Shown here: positions 1 to 6,655 of the stretch, one piece after another | Layout of the letters: every line of letters starts with the position of its first letter | Position numbering within the stretch: the stretch's first letter is position 1 | DNA from: JAAFHN01 sp031421855 | Lineage (GTDB): Bacteria > Pseudomonadota > Gammaproteobacteria > Burkholderiales > Burkholderiaceae_C | DNA: 11,610 nucleotides | Assembly (NCBI GenBank): GCA_031421855.1 | Contig: JANOPN010000155.1 | Coordinates: 1 to 11,610, forward strand | Direction: 5' to 3' | The notes under the pieces: generated by a model | What the model saw: the letters and a program-made list of their open reading frames with translations, nothing else | What the model was told of the DNA's origin: nothing | Databases searched by the model: none | Program-made: the position numbers and the translations under genes

Positions 1-44
1 GGCGATTGCGGCAATTCGAGTGTGTTGGGGGTTGTCGTCGTCAT
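1..44 (-). CDS. Start of a second ABC transporter permease (partial)
   Basis: On the minus strand an ATG at 44-42 overlaps the TGA stop of the upstream permease gene (ATGA) and opens a frame that runs off the left edge. It begins M-T-T-T-T-P-N-T-L-E-L-P-Q-S. Only 14 codons are visible, so the sequence itself shows no domain. Overlapping genes in this position next to a DppB/OppB-type permease are normally the partner DppC/OppC-type permease, which often has a polar N-terminal tail like this one. The identity is inferred from position alone. Confidence 0.5.
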   Translation of the reverse strand, partial: MTTTTPNTLELPQS

Positions 45-979
45 TTGAGTACCACCCGTGGGTCAACCAGTTTGTAGAGAACGTCGGTGATCAGGTTGAT
101 CACCATGGTCAACGCGGCCAAGTAGATCGTCACCGCTTGAATGACGGGGTAGTCAGATCGGTTCACGGCGAGCAAGACCTCGCGGCCGAGGCCGGGGATC
201 GAGAAGAAGCTTTCAATGAGAAACGAGCCCACAAAAATCTCGGGTAGTCGCGTGCCGACGTTGGTCAAAATTGGGATCAACGCATTGCGCAGCACGTGCT
301 TGAACAAAATTGAGTTCTCTCCCACGCCCTTGGCCCTAGCAGTGCGCACGTAGTCTTGGTTGATTTCGTCCAAGAAAAAGCTGCGATACAGGCGTGTGTA
401 CGGAGCGAGCGCGACCATCACCGCCAAGAAGACAGGCAGCGGCGCGTAGCGTGTTAAGTTGGTCCACAAGTCACCGCTCCAACCCTGCACTGGAAACCAG
501 CCGAGTTGGAAGGCAAACAACCACTGACCAACGATCACGTAGACCAAGAAGCTGATCGACAAAGCCATGGTAGTGATCATCATCACCAGACGATCAGTGA
601 GTGAGCCGCGAACGTAGGCGACGCCGAGCGCAAAAACGATCGCCAGTGCGACTTCAAGAACCAAAATAGGCAACATGATAGTCAGCGTTGCAGGCAATCG
701 GGATGCAAACAGGGTTGAAACCGCTTCGTTGGTCGCCCAGCTTTTGCCCCAGTCAAACGTGACGATTGACTTGACAAAAATGCCCAACTGCACGTACCAA
801 GCTTGGTCCAAGCCCAGTTGGCTGCGGATGGCTGCCACTTGTTCCTGTGTGGCGTTTAGGCCGCCAATGATCTCGGCGGGGTCACCGCCAAAGAACTTGA
901 ATAAACAAAACACCAGCAAAACAACCCCCGCCATGGTGGGGATCATTTGCCAAAGCCGTCGAATGATGTAGGGCAGCAT
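41..979 (-). CDS. ABC transporter inner-membrane permease, DppB/OppB type
   Basis: This is a 312-residue inner-membrane permease subunit of a peptide-type ABC importer. It starts MLPYIIRRLWQMIPTM, the typical short basic N-terminus followed by a first membrane helix (about residues 9-29). Several more hydrophobic segments follow after about residue 95. Near residues 200-230 it carries the cytoplasmic EAA-type loop that contacts the ATPase (D-Y-V-R-T-A-R-A-K-G-V, then H-V-L-R-N-A-L-I-P). The C-terminus V-D-P-R-V-V-L-K is family-like, and the length is normal for DppB. The ATG at 979 has no obvious Shine-Dalgarno sequence; instead a 9-bp inverted repeat lies just upstream (988-1016). The gene overlaps the next permease by ATGA and is divergent from the substrate-binding protein gene, so the three probably serve one importer. 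The substrate (dipeptide, oligopeptide, opine or nickel-type) cannot be told from the sequence. Confidence 0.9.
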   Translation of the reverse strand: MLPYIIRRLWQMIPTMAGVVLLVFCLFKFFGGDPAEIIGGLNATQEQVAAIRSQLGLDQAWYVQLGIFVKSIVTFDWGKSWATNEAVSTLFASRLPATLTIMLPILVLEVALAIVFALGVAYVRGSLTDRLVMMITTMALSISFLVYVIVGQWLFAFQLGWFPVQGWSGDLWTNLTRYAPLPVFLAVMVALAPYTRLYRSFFLDEINQDYVRTARAKGVGENSILFKHVLRNALIPILTNVGTRLPEIFVGSFLIESFFSIPGLGREVLLAVNRSDYPVIQAVTIYLAALTMVINLITDVLYKLVDPRVVLK

Positions 980-987
980 GACAATTG

Positions 988-1016
988 CGGCTTGCGTTTA
1001 GGGTTTGCGCAAGCCG
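988..1016. promoter_or_regulatory. 9-bp inverted repeat in the divergent ABC transporter intergenic region
   Basis: CGGCTTGCG (988-996) and CGCAAGCCG (1008-1016) are perfect complements separated by 11 bases. In the permease transcript this forms a GC-rich hairpin ending 8 bases before the start codon, where a ribosome binding site is expected. It could be a DNA operator or an RNA structure that limits translation initiation. The arm core GCTTGCG recurs once more at 1040-1046. It is not followed by a T-run on the plus strand, so a terminator is unlikely. The rest of the 980-1121 gap shows a TTGACA at 1050-1055 without a convincing -10 partner. Confidence 0.4.
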
Positions 1017-1121
1017 TGGAAAGCGAAAGGGGCGATTATGCTTGCGCACTTGACAATATGGGCCTGTAGCATCCCTTGGCCTTGTTGGTGTTTGTGCTGA
1101 TACCTACCGGTTGGAGAAAAC

Positions 1122-2978
1122 GTGAACGATTTCAAACCATTGAACAAATTGACCAAGCGTGATGCCCTGAAGGCCATCGCCGCTGTATCGACTGGCGTGG
1201 CAACGGCGCGGGCGGCGGCGCAGGCTCGGCCACAGTTCGCTGCGCCACCCAAACCAGGCGAGAAGGTTTTTCGATACGCCTTTTTGATTGCAGAGACGGG
1301 TTTTGATCCGGCTCAAGTTTCAGATCTGTACTCCAACATCGTGATCGCCAACATGTGCGAAGGCTTGCTGGAATATGAGCACCTTGATCACGCAAAGATT
1401 CGACCGCTGACTTGCGAGGCGATGCCGGAAATTACGAACGAGTTCAAGACCTTCACCTTCAAGATCAAAAAGGGCATTTATTTCAGTGACGACGCGGCTT
1501 TTAAAGGCAAAAAGCGCGAGTTGACCGCCCAAGACTACGTCTACTCGTTCAAGCGTTTTTACGATCCGGTAACCAAAAGCCCTAACGCCTACCAGCTTGA
1601 AAACGCCAAATTGCTGGGCTTGTCTGAAATTCGCAAAAAATGTCTGACTGACAAGACACCATTTCCGTACGACCAAGATGTCGAGGGCATCAAGGCACTG
1701 GATCGCTACACCTTGCAGTTCAACTTAGCCGAAAGTTCACCGAGATTCGCCTTGGTGACGTTGGCGCAAGGCTCACCATTTGTGGCCTTAGCCCGCGAAG
1801 TGGTCGAGATGTACGGCGACAAAATCATGGAACACCCGGTTGGCACGGGGGCGTTTCGACTCGTTGCATGGAAGCGCAGCTCAAAAATGGTGCTTGAGCG
1901 CAACCCGAACTACCGAAATTCTGTCTACGATTACGAAGCCCCTGTAGGCAACGCGAGGCTTCAAGGCATCGCAGCCACGCTCAAGGGCAAAAAAATGCCC
2001 ATCGTCGACCGCGTTGAAGTGTCGATCATCGAAGAGTCGCAGCCCCGGTATCTGGCCTTTCTCAACGGCGAGACCGACATGATCGAGTTGCCGGGAGAAT
2101 TCGTCAATTTGGCGATTCCGAACAACAAACTTGCGCCGAATCTGGCAAAGGCAGGGATTTTTTGGGATCGCATTGACAACCCGGACGTGGCGATGAGCTT
2201 CTTCAACATGGAGCACCCTTTGGTGGGCGGCTACACCGAAGAAAAAGTGGCCTTGCGGCGTGCGATTGCACTTGGGTGCAATGAGCCTGAGCGCAATCGA
2301 CAGATTTATCGCAACCAAGGCGCGATTGCGCAGGGGTTGATTCCGCACAACACCTTTGGCTACGACCCAACCCTGCGCACAGCGATGAGCGAGTACAACG
2401 TGGCCAAAGCCAAGGCCATGTTGGATGCCTATGGCTATGTCGACAAAACCGGTGACGGGTGGCGCGACCAGCCAGACGGCAAGCCGCTGGTATTGGAGTA
2501 CGGCTCGCAACCAGACGGGTTGTCGCGTCAAATGGCCGAGCTTTGGAAGAAGCACATGGATGCGATTGGCATCAAGATCGAGTTCAAGATTGCCAAGTGG
2601 CCTGAAAACCTCAAAAGCGCCCGCGCTGGCAAACTGATGATGTGGGGCGTTGGATGGAACGGCGGCTCGCCTGATTCAGACACCTTCTTGGCCATTGCTT
2701 ATGGCCCCAACAAGGGCGGAGCCAACCACTCGCGGTTCAGCCTACCGGCCTTTGACGCGCTGTACGTCAAGCAGCGCGGTATGCCCGATTCCCCCGAGCG
2801 CACCAAAATCATGCAAGAAGCGTCCAAACTGGCCGTCGCTTACATGCCACTAAAAATCTCGGTGCACCGACGCCGCAGCGATTTGGTTCACCCATGGGTG
2901 CTGGGCTGGAGCAAGCACCCGTTTCAGCGCGACAGTTGGAAGTTCATCGACGTCGATGACACAAAACGCAAAGCTTAA
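1122..2978 (+). CDS. ABC transporter periplasmic substrate-binding protein, family 5 (peptide type)
   Basis: The product is 618 residues long, captures the solute in the periplasm and hands it to the divergent permeases. The start is GTG at 1122, with GGAG at 1113-1116. The N-terminus has an export signal with a Tat-like T-K-R-D-A-L-K at residues 11-17, then an alanine-rich hydrophobic stretch ending around A-R-A-A-A-Q. The mature part shows the SBP_bac_5 layout: an N-lobe with a Y-S-N-I-V-I-A-N-M-C-E-G-L segment, then T-A-Q-D-Y-V-Y-S-F-K-R near residue 140, then H-P-V-G-T-G-A-F-R near residue 240, and a C-lobe with D-T-F-L-A-I-A-Y near residue 520. It is longer than DppA/OppA (about 535-545) and closer to YejA-like binding proteins. 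The ligand is unknown. A 36-bp interspersed repeat begins 14 bases after the stop codon. Confidence 0.88.
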   Translation: MNDFKPLNKLTKRDALKAIAAVSTGVATARAAAQARPQFAAPPKPGEKVFRYAFLIAETGFDPAQVSDLYSNIVIANMCEGLLEYEHLDHAKIRPLTCEAMPEITNEFKTFTFKIKKGIYFSDDAAFKGKKRELTAQDYVYSFKRFYDPVTKSPNAYQLENAKLLGLSEIRKKCLTDKTPFPYDQDVEGIKALDRYTLQFNLAESSPRFALVTLAQGSPFVALAREVVEMYGDKIMEHPVGTGAFRLVAWKRSSKMVLERNPNYRNSVYDYEAPVGNARLQGIAATLKGKKMPIVDRVEVSIIEESQPRYLAFLNGETDMIELPGEFVNLAIPNNKLAPNLAKAGIFWDRIDNPDVAMSFFNMEHPLVGGYTEEKVALRRAIALGCNEPERNRQIYRNQGAIAQGLIPHNTFGYDPTLRTAMSEYNVAKAKAMLDAYGYVDKTGDGWRDQPDGKPLVLEYGSQPDGLSRQMAELWKKHMDAIGIKIEFKIAKWPENLKSARAGKLMMWGVGWNGGSPDSDTFLAIAYGPNKGGANHSRFSLPAFDALYVKQRGMPDSPERTKIMQEASKLAVAYMPLKISVHRRRSDLVHPWVLGWSKHPFQRDSWKFIDVDDTKRKA

Positions 2979-2991
2979 AAAGATTTTTTTG

Positions 2992-3027
2992 ATAGCAACG
3001 AACCCAATGAATCCGTTGACCAAGGGC
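2992..3027 (+). repeat. Interspersed 36-bp repeat, copy 1 (intergenic, forward)
   Basis: It begins ATAGCAACGAACCC and ends GACCAAGGGC, and matches the copy at 6526-6561 in 33 of 36 bases. It starts 14 bases after the stop of the substrate-binding protein gene and follows a run of seven Ts. Read on the minus strand in the same frame as the intragenic copies it is open and gives P-L-V-N-G-F-I-G-F-V-A-I. The remainder of this 104-base gap, up to the CHR gene, holds an eight-T run near 3055 but no stable hairpin. Confidence 0.85.
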
Positions 3028-3082
3028 ATATTTCCTTCTGATTGCGTCGATTTGTTTTTTTTGGACCCTGTTTTGGCGAAGT

Positions 3083-3706
3083 TTGCGGGTGTGCAGGTTG
3101 GTGGTTGAGCAGCCTTCTGTGTTGACCTTGCCTGAGTCGCCAAGTGCGGTTTTTTGGGGCTTCACTTGGCTTGCGCTACAGGGCTTTGGCGGGGTGCTGG
3201 CGGTTGCGCAGCGCGAACTGGTTGAGCGCAAGCGGTGGATCTCGCGTGAGGAGTTTGTCGAGCAGTGGGCCGTGGCGCAAGTTTTGCCTGGCCCCAATGT
3301 GGTCAACCTGGCGATCATGTTGGGGGATCGGTTTTTTGGGCTGCGTGGGGCGTTTGCGGCGCTGTCGGGCATGTTGCTCTTTCCCATGGTGATTGTGTTG
3401 ACCCTAGTGGCCTTGCTTGCGCCGCTGGCAGGGCATGCGGCCTTTGTCGGCGCTCTTAAGGGAATGGGCGCGGTCAGTGCAGGGCTGATTGCGGCCGCCG
3501 GGCTTCGCCTCATGCCTGCTTTGAAGGCAATTCCGATCTCGGTCTCCGTATCCATTGGGCTGACTGCTATCACTTTCATTGCGACAGCGTGGCTTCGTTT
3601 GCCGCTGGTTGCAGTGTTGCTGGGTGTTGGTGGGGTGGGCTGCGCCGTGGCTTGGCGCGAAATTGGCGTGCGTGACGCGGCCAAACAAAGAGGTGACCGC
3701 GCATGA
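3083..3706 (+). CDS. chrA: Short-chain chromate transporter (CHR domain) protein, first of a pair
   Basis: This is a membrane protein with a single CHR domain, about half the length of a full ChrA. Family hallmarks are L-Q-G-F-G-G at about residues 32-37 and A-Q-V-L-P-G-P-N-V-V-N at about residues 68-78, followed by several hydrophobic helices. Short-chain CHR proteins are usually made as tandem pairs that together act as one transporter, and this gene overlaps a second CHR gene by ATGA. Family members export chromate, but many remain untested, so the substrate is inferred. The start is uncertain: 3083 is TTG, and GTG at 3089, 3101 or 3119 would also work; no strong ribosome binding site decides. 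The membrane segment S-V-S-V-S-I-G-L-T-A-I lies in an inverted copy of the interspersed repeat (3535-3570). Confidence 0.85.
   Translation: MRVCRLVVEQPSVLTLPESPSAVFWGFTWLALQGFGGVLAVAQRELVERKRWISREEFVEQWAVAQVLPGPNVVNLAIMLGDRFFGLRGAFAALSGMLLFPMVIVLTLVALLAPLAGHAAFVGALKGMGAVSAGLIAAAGLRLMPALKAIPISVSVSIGLTAITFIATAWLRLPLVAVLLGVGGVGCAVAWREIGVRDAAKQRGDRA
3535..3570 (-). repeat. Interspersed repeat, diverged inverted copy inside the first CHR gene
   Basis: It matches the soxD copy in 26 of 36 bases, including an unbroken 11-base GGTCTCCGTAT, and the similarity continues a few bases further (TGCTATCA, then TTT after one mismatch). It is read in the same frame as the soxD and soxA copies, giving P-I-S-V-S-V-S-I-G-L-T-A-I. 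It is the most diverged copy and lies where CHR proteins normally have a membrane helix, so convergence on hydrophobic codons is a real alternative. Confidence 0.55.
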
Positions 3707-4281
3707 CGATTGCGGCGTTTTCTTGGGCTGACTGGGCGTCGTTGTTCGGTCACTTCATGCTGCTGTCGCTGCTCGCAGTGGGCGGCGCAATCACGACAGC
3801 ACCCGACATGCACCGCTATTTGGTGACGCAACAGGCGTGGATGAGTGACGCGCAGTTCAATGCCAGCATCGCGTTGGCGCAAGCCGCGCCTGGCCCCAAT
3901 GTGCTTTTTGTGGCGCTGATGGGCTGGCATGTGGGGTTGAATGCAACGGGTTCGTGGGGCGGGGCGCTGTTGGGTGTCGCCTGCGCGATGCTGGGGATCA
4001 TGATTCCGTCTGCCACGCTGACTTGGGCAGCCACACGCTGGGCGCAGCGCAACCGAGAGTTGCGAGCGGTGCGGGCGTTCAAGGCGGGCATGGCGCCGGT
4101 GGTGATTGCACTCTTGCTGGCCACCGGTTGGTTGTTGGCAGCGGCTTACCGCGACGGCCCCGACCCTTGGCGTGCGTGGGTTTTGGCCGGTGTGGCGACG
4201 GTGATTGTTTGGCGAACCAAGCTCCACATGCTGTGGCTACTCGGCGGTGGAGCCATGCTTGGGGCGTTTGGTTGGCTTTAG
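3703..4281 (+). CDS. chrA: Short-chain chromate transporter (CHR domain) protein, second of a pair
   Basis: This is a 192-residue membrane protein and the partner of the preceding CHR half. The ATG at 3703 overlaps the upstream TGA. AGAGGTG at 3689-3695 gives a good ribosome binding site, so the two are probably translationally coupled. CHR features are L-L-A-V-G-G-A-I near residue 25 (a variant of the usual F-G-G) and A-Q-A-A-P-G-P-N-V near residue 65, followed by four or so hydrophobic helices. The two halves differ in sequence, consistent with the N-type and C-type halves that form a heteromeric transporter. Chromate efflux is the family-based guess; nothing nearby (such as a ChrB-like regulator) strengthens it. 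Confidence 0.85.
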   Translation: MTIAAFSWADWASLFGHFMLLSLLAVGGAITTAPDMHRYLVTQQAWMSDAQFNASIALAQAAPGPNVLFVALMGWHVGLNATGSWGGALLGVACAMLGIMIPSATLTWAATRWAQRNRELRAVRAFKAGMAPVVIALLLATGWLLAAAYRDGPDPWRAWVLAGVATVIVWRTKLHMLWLLGGGAMLGAFGWL

Positions 4282-4283
4282 GT

Positions 4284-4304
4284 TTGCTATAGTAAGCATA
4301 GCAA
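4284..4304. other. 7-bp inverted repeat fused to the repeat copy after the CHR pair
   Basis: TTGCTAT (4284-4290) and ATAGCAA (4298-4304) are perfect complements with a 7-base spacer, 3 bases after the stop of the second CHR gene. The right arm is the first seven bases of interspersed repeat copy 2. No T-run follows, so it is a poor intrinsic terminator. It may instead be the remnant of a second, inverted repeat end. Confidence 0.3.
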
Positions 4305-4333
4305 CAAACTCAATTAATCCGGTGACCAAGTGC
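4298..4333 (+). repeat. Interspersed 36-bp repeat, copy 2 (intergenic, forward)
   Basis: It begins ATAGCAACAAACTC and ends GACCAAGTGC, and matches the copy at 6526-6561 in 34 of 36 bases. It starts 17 bases after the stop codon of the second CHR gene. The reverse strand is open in the shared frame and reads H-L-V-T-G-L-I-E-F-V-A-M. The 80 bases between it and the peptidase gene hold a small GCCGA/TCGGC inverted repeat (4332-4354) and a candidate promoter. Confidence 0.85.
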
Positions 4334-4378
4334 CGATATTTCATCAAATTCGGCCTTAAATTCGACTTCACGCCTTTT

Positions 4379-4409
4379 TTGACTGTCTCTGGGCAGGTTC
4401 TGACAAAAT
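4379..4409 (+). promoter_or_regulatory. Candidate sigma-70 promoter for the peptidase gene
   Basis: TTGACT at 4379-4384 is a good -35 hexamer. The best -10 is CAAAAT at 4404-4409, 19 bases away, which is longer than ideal. If used, transcription would start close to the ATG at 4416 and leave almost no leader, which fits the absence of a clear ribosome binding site there. Confidence 0.3.
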
Positions 4410-4415
4410 CAGGTG

Positions 4416-6509
4416 ATGATCTACTTAAATTGTCTGTCGTCTGCGAGCTCGGTCATCGGCGCGGCGCTTTTGGCGTTTTCTGCCGCATCGTGGGCTCAGC
4501 CGACCAATGCGGTTGTGAATGGATTCATCACGCCCAACGCCAATTTGCACGTTGAAGGCATTGCGCCGATTGCCCAATCGATTGCGACTGATGTGGCTCG
4601 ATACGCTGACTTTCGGCCCGTGAGTTTTGTCGCTTGGCACCCCACGCGGCGCGAGATGTTGGTGCGCCACAGAGCCGAAGGAGCGAGTACGGCGCAGCTC
4701 TTTTGGCTCAAGGGCCCCGGCCAGCCCTTGCAAGCGCTGACCCAGCACCCAGATCCAGTTGGCGCGGCTGCAATTGATCGATCAGGCCGATACGTCGTTT
4801 TTGCGGCCAGCAAAGGCGGCTCAGAGGCGGATCAGCTGTATCGCCAAGACATAGATTTGGACACGGGAGCGCCTATTGGCACCCCCGTGTTGCTCACGAA
4901 CGAGCGTGAGCGCCACTCGCGCATGGCCTGGTTTCGCGCGGATGGTCAATACAGCGGCGAGATGTTGGTCAGCTCGGTGCCGCTCGACAAGTTTTTGCCC
5001 GCCGAGCAGCGCGCCAGCATCGGCGTGACGGTTCGGTTGATCGATCCACACAAGCCAGAAGCCGCGCGCGAGCTCTTCAAGTTGCCTCAAACCGGGTGGT
5101 TTGGCTCATCGCTGGACCGCAGTGGGAAGGTTCTATACATCGGCAAGTACCTCAGTGCCAACGAGAGTGAGGTTTGGGCGGTGACTCTGGCCACTGGCGA
5201 GCGCACAAGGCTGTTGCCCGAGCCAGGCTCAAGCGTCCGAGCCGTTCACCTTCAGCCGCGCCTGAGCGCTGATGGAAAGAGCTTGAACGTGATCAGTGAC
5301 CGAAACGGCGAGTTTCGCGAGTTGATGCGCATGGATTTGGCGAGCGGCCGGCTGCGCTCGCTCACAATCAATTTACCCCACGATGTTGAGGGTTACGGCG
5401 GTGAGGACGGCGAAGACGACGACAACGCCGAGTCCAAACGCGGCGGACTGCTCTTGGTGCGCCTCAACGTCAACGGCAGAACCGAGCTTCGGGCGTTTGA
5501 CGCCAGCACCAACGCGCCAGTCGCACTCACAGGCTTGCCCGAGGGCAACATCACCTCGGCCGCCCCGCGACGCGGCGGATCTGAGCTGGCGTTCAATGTC
5601 AGCGGGGCCAAAAGCCCTGGTGACGTGTTTGCGATTGACGCAGCATCGCTTCGCTCAGCGGACAAGCCCGCAAAGCCTTGGGCACGCGCGGCGATGTCGA
5701 TGGATACGTCGGCGTTTCGAGATCAAGAGGTGGTTCGGTGGAAGAGTTTTGATGGATTGGAGATCTCGGGCCTGATGAGTCGCGCGGCAAGCACGTTTAG
5801 GGACAAGCGCCCTGTGATGATTGACATCCATGGTGGCCCGGAGTCTCAGGCTCGGGTCGGGTTTGCCGGGCGGCAAAACTACTACACCCAAGCGCTTGGC
5901 ATCACCGTCATTCGTCCGAACGTGCGGGGTAGCTCGGGGTTTGGCAAGACTTTTTTGAAGCTTGACAATGGCGTGCTGCGTGAAAACTCGGTCAAAGACA
6001 TCGGTGCTTTGTTGGATTGGATCGCCACTCAGCCCGATCTGGATGCAAGCCGCGTCTTGGTCAGCGGCGGCAGCTACGGCGGCTACATGAGTTTGGCTGT
6101 GGCCACCCATTATTCCGAGCGCATCGCGGGCGCAATTGACGTGGTGGGTATTTCGAACTTCGTCACCTTTTTGGATAGCACCGAGAGCTACCGACGCGAC
6201 TTGCGCCGTGTCGAGTACGGCGACGAGCGCGACCCGGCCATGCGTGAGCACCTGATTCGCATCTCGCCGCTGACCAATGCCCACAAAATCACCAAGCCGC
6301 TGTTTGTGATTCAAGGCAAAAACGACCCGCGCGTGCCGTACACCGAAGCCGAGCAAATTGTTGCGAAAGCACGGGCGAACCAATCACCGGTTTGGTACCT
6401 CCGAGGCGAGAATGAAGGCCACGGCTTTGCGCGAAAAGAGAACGCAGACTTCTATTTGTACAGCGTTGTGCGCTTCATGCAAGAAACCCTGTTGAAAAAA
6501 GCGCCGTGA
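4416..6509 (+). CDS. Secreted S9-family prolyl-oligopeptidase-type serine peptidase
   Basis: The product is 697 residues from the ATG at 4416; a GTG at 4413 is an alternative in the same frame. A Sec-type signal peptide has a hydrophobic core around G-A-A-L-L-A-F-S-A and probable cleavage after A-A-S-W-A, so it acts outside the cytoplasm. Residues of about 40-430 resemble a TolB-like beta-propeller, with repeated D-R-S-G-K/R and S-A-D-G-K turns. The C-terminal 240 residues are the alpha/beta-hydrolase domain. They start at about D-G-L-E-I-S-G-L and contain I-H-G-G-P-E (oxyanion region), G-G-S-Y-G-G with nucleophile Ser553, D-P-R-V-P with Asp637, and G-H-G-F with His669. The triad is intact. 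The length is normal for acyl-aminoacyl-peptidase or dipeptidyl-peptidase-like S9 enzymes. An acidic loop, G-E-D-G-E-D-D-D, sits at about residues 329-336. There is no evident link to the flanking genes. Confidence 0.92.
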   Translation: MIYLNCLSSASSVIGAALLAFSAASWAQPTNAVVNGFITPNANLHVEGIAPIAQSIATDVARYADFRPVSFVAWHPTRREMLVRHRAEGASTAQLFWLKGPGQPLQALTQHPDPVGAAAIDRSGRYVVFAASKGGSEADQLYRQDIDLDTGAPIGTPVLLTNERERHSRMAWFRADGQYSGEMLVSSVPLDKFLPAEQRASIGVTVRLIDPHKPEAARELFKLPQTGWFGSSLDRSGKVLYIGKYLSANESEVWAVTLATGERTRLLPEPGSSVRAVHLQPRLSADGKSLNVISDRNGEFRELMRMDLASGRLRSLTINLPHDVEGYGGEDGEDDDNAESKRGGLLLVRLNVNGRTELRAFDASTNAPVALTGLPEGNITSAAPRRGGSELAFNVSGAKSPGDVFAIDAASLRSADKPAKPWARAAMSMDTSAFRDQEVVRWKSFDGLEISGLMSRAASTFRDKRPVMIDIHGGPESQARVGFAGRQNYYTQALGITVIRPNVRGSSGFGKTFLKLDNGVLRENSVKDIGALLDWIATQPDLDASRVLVSGGSYGGYMSLAVATHYSERIAGAIDVVGISNFVTFLDSTESYRRDLRRVEYGDERDPAMREHLIRISPLTNAHKITKPLFVIQGKNDPRVPYTEAEQIVAKARANQSPVWYLRGENEGHGFARKENADFYLYSVVRFMQETLLKKAP

Positions 6510-6525
6510 CAGCAGTCAGTTTTTT

Positions 6526-6561
6526 ATAGCAACAAACTCAATGAATCCGGTGACCAAGGGC
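6526..6561 (+). repeat. Interspersed 36-bp repeat, copy 3 (intergenic, forward)
   Basis: It begins ATAGCAACAAACTC and ends GACCAAGGGC after a run of Ts, 17 bases past the peptidase stop codon. It is closest to the family consensus: 34 of 36 matches to copy 2, 33 of 36 to copy 1, 31 of 36 to the inverted soxD copy and 28 of 36 to the soxA copy. The reverse strand reads P-L-V-T-G-F-I-E-F-V-A-I. Its TGACCAA (6551-6557) also pairs with TTGGTCA at 6577-6583 across 19 bases. Confidence 0.88.
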
Positions 6562-6626
6562 TAATTTGTCCACGAATTGGTCAAAATCGAGGGTATTTCC
6601 GGTGTCTTGGGTTGCGTGTGTTTCGT

Positions 6627-6648
6627 AATATCAGCATGAACTGATATT
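6627..6648. promoter_or_regulatory. Operator-like palindrome before the ArsR-type regulator
   Basis: AATATCAG (6627-6634) and CTGATATT (6641-6648) form a perfect 8-bp inverted repeat with a 6-base spacer, ending 7 bases before the regulator's start codon. AT-rich palindromes of this size are typical ArsR/SmtB binding sites. The left arm overlaps TAATAT (6626-6631), a plausible -10 hexamer, although no good -35 sits at the right distance. Binding here would block transcription of the regulator and the coupled sox genes, so autorepression is the natural inference. Confidence 0.6.
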
Positions 6649-6655
6649 TAACACC

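Noticed and set aside
1132..1160. Possible seventh repeat copy at the 5' end of the substrate-binding protein gene (AAACC, TGAA and TGACCAAG)
   Set aside because: About 18 of 25 bases match and only with a gap; the conserved ATAGCAAC end is absent. Chance resemblance cannot be excluded.
2944..4227. Long minus-strand open frame (427 codons) opposite the two CHR genes
   Set aside because: It lacks a recognisable domain, is arginine, histidine and proline rich as expected for an antisense frame of GC-rich coding DNA, and lies opposite two clear CHR genes.
5655..6383. Minus-strand open frame (242 codons) opposite the peptidase catalytic domain
   Set aside because: The plus strand encodes the conserved Ser and Asp motifs across this stretch; the antisense product has no domain features.
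6551..6583. TGACCAA/TTGGTCA inverted repeat as a terminator after the peptidase gene
   Set aside because: The stem is only 7 bp with a 19-base loop and is followed by AAAA rather than a T-run on the plus strand.
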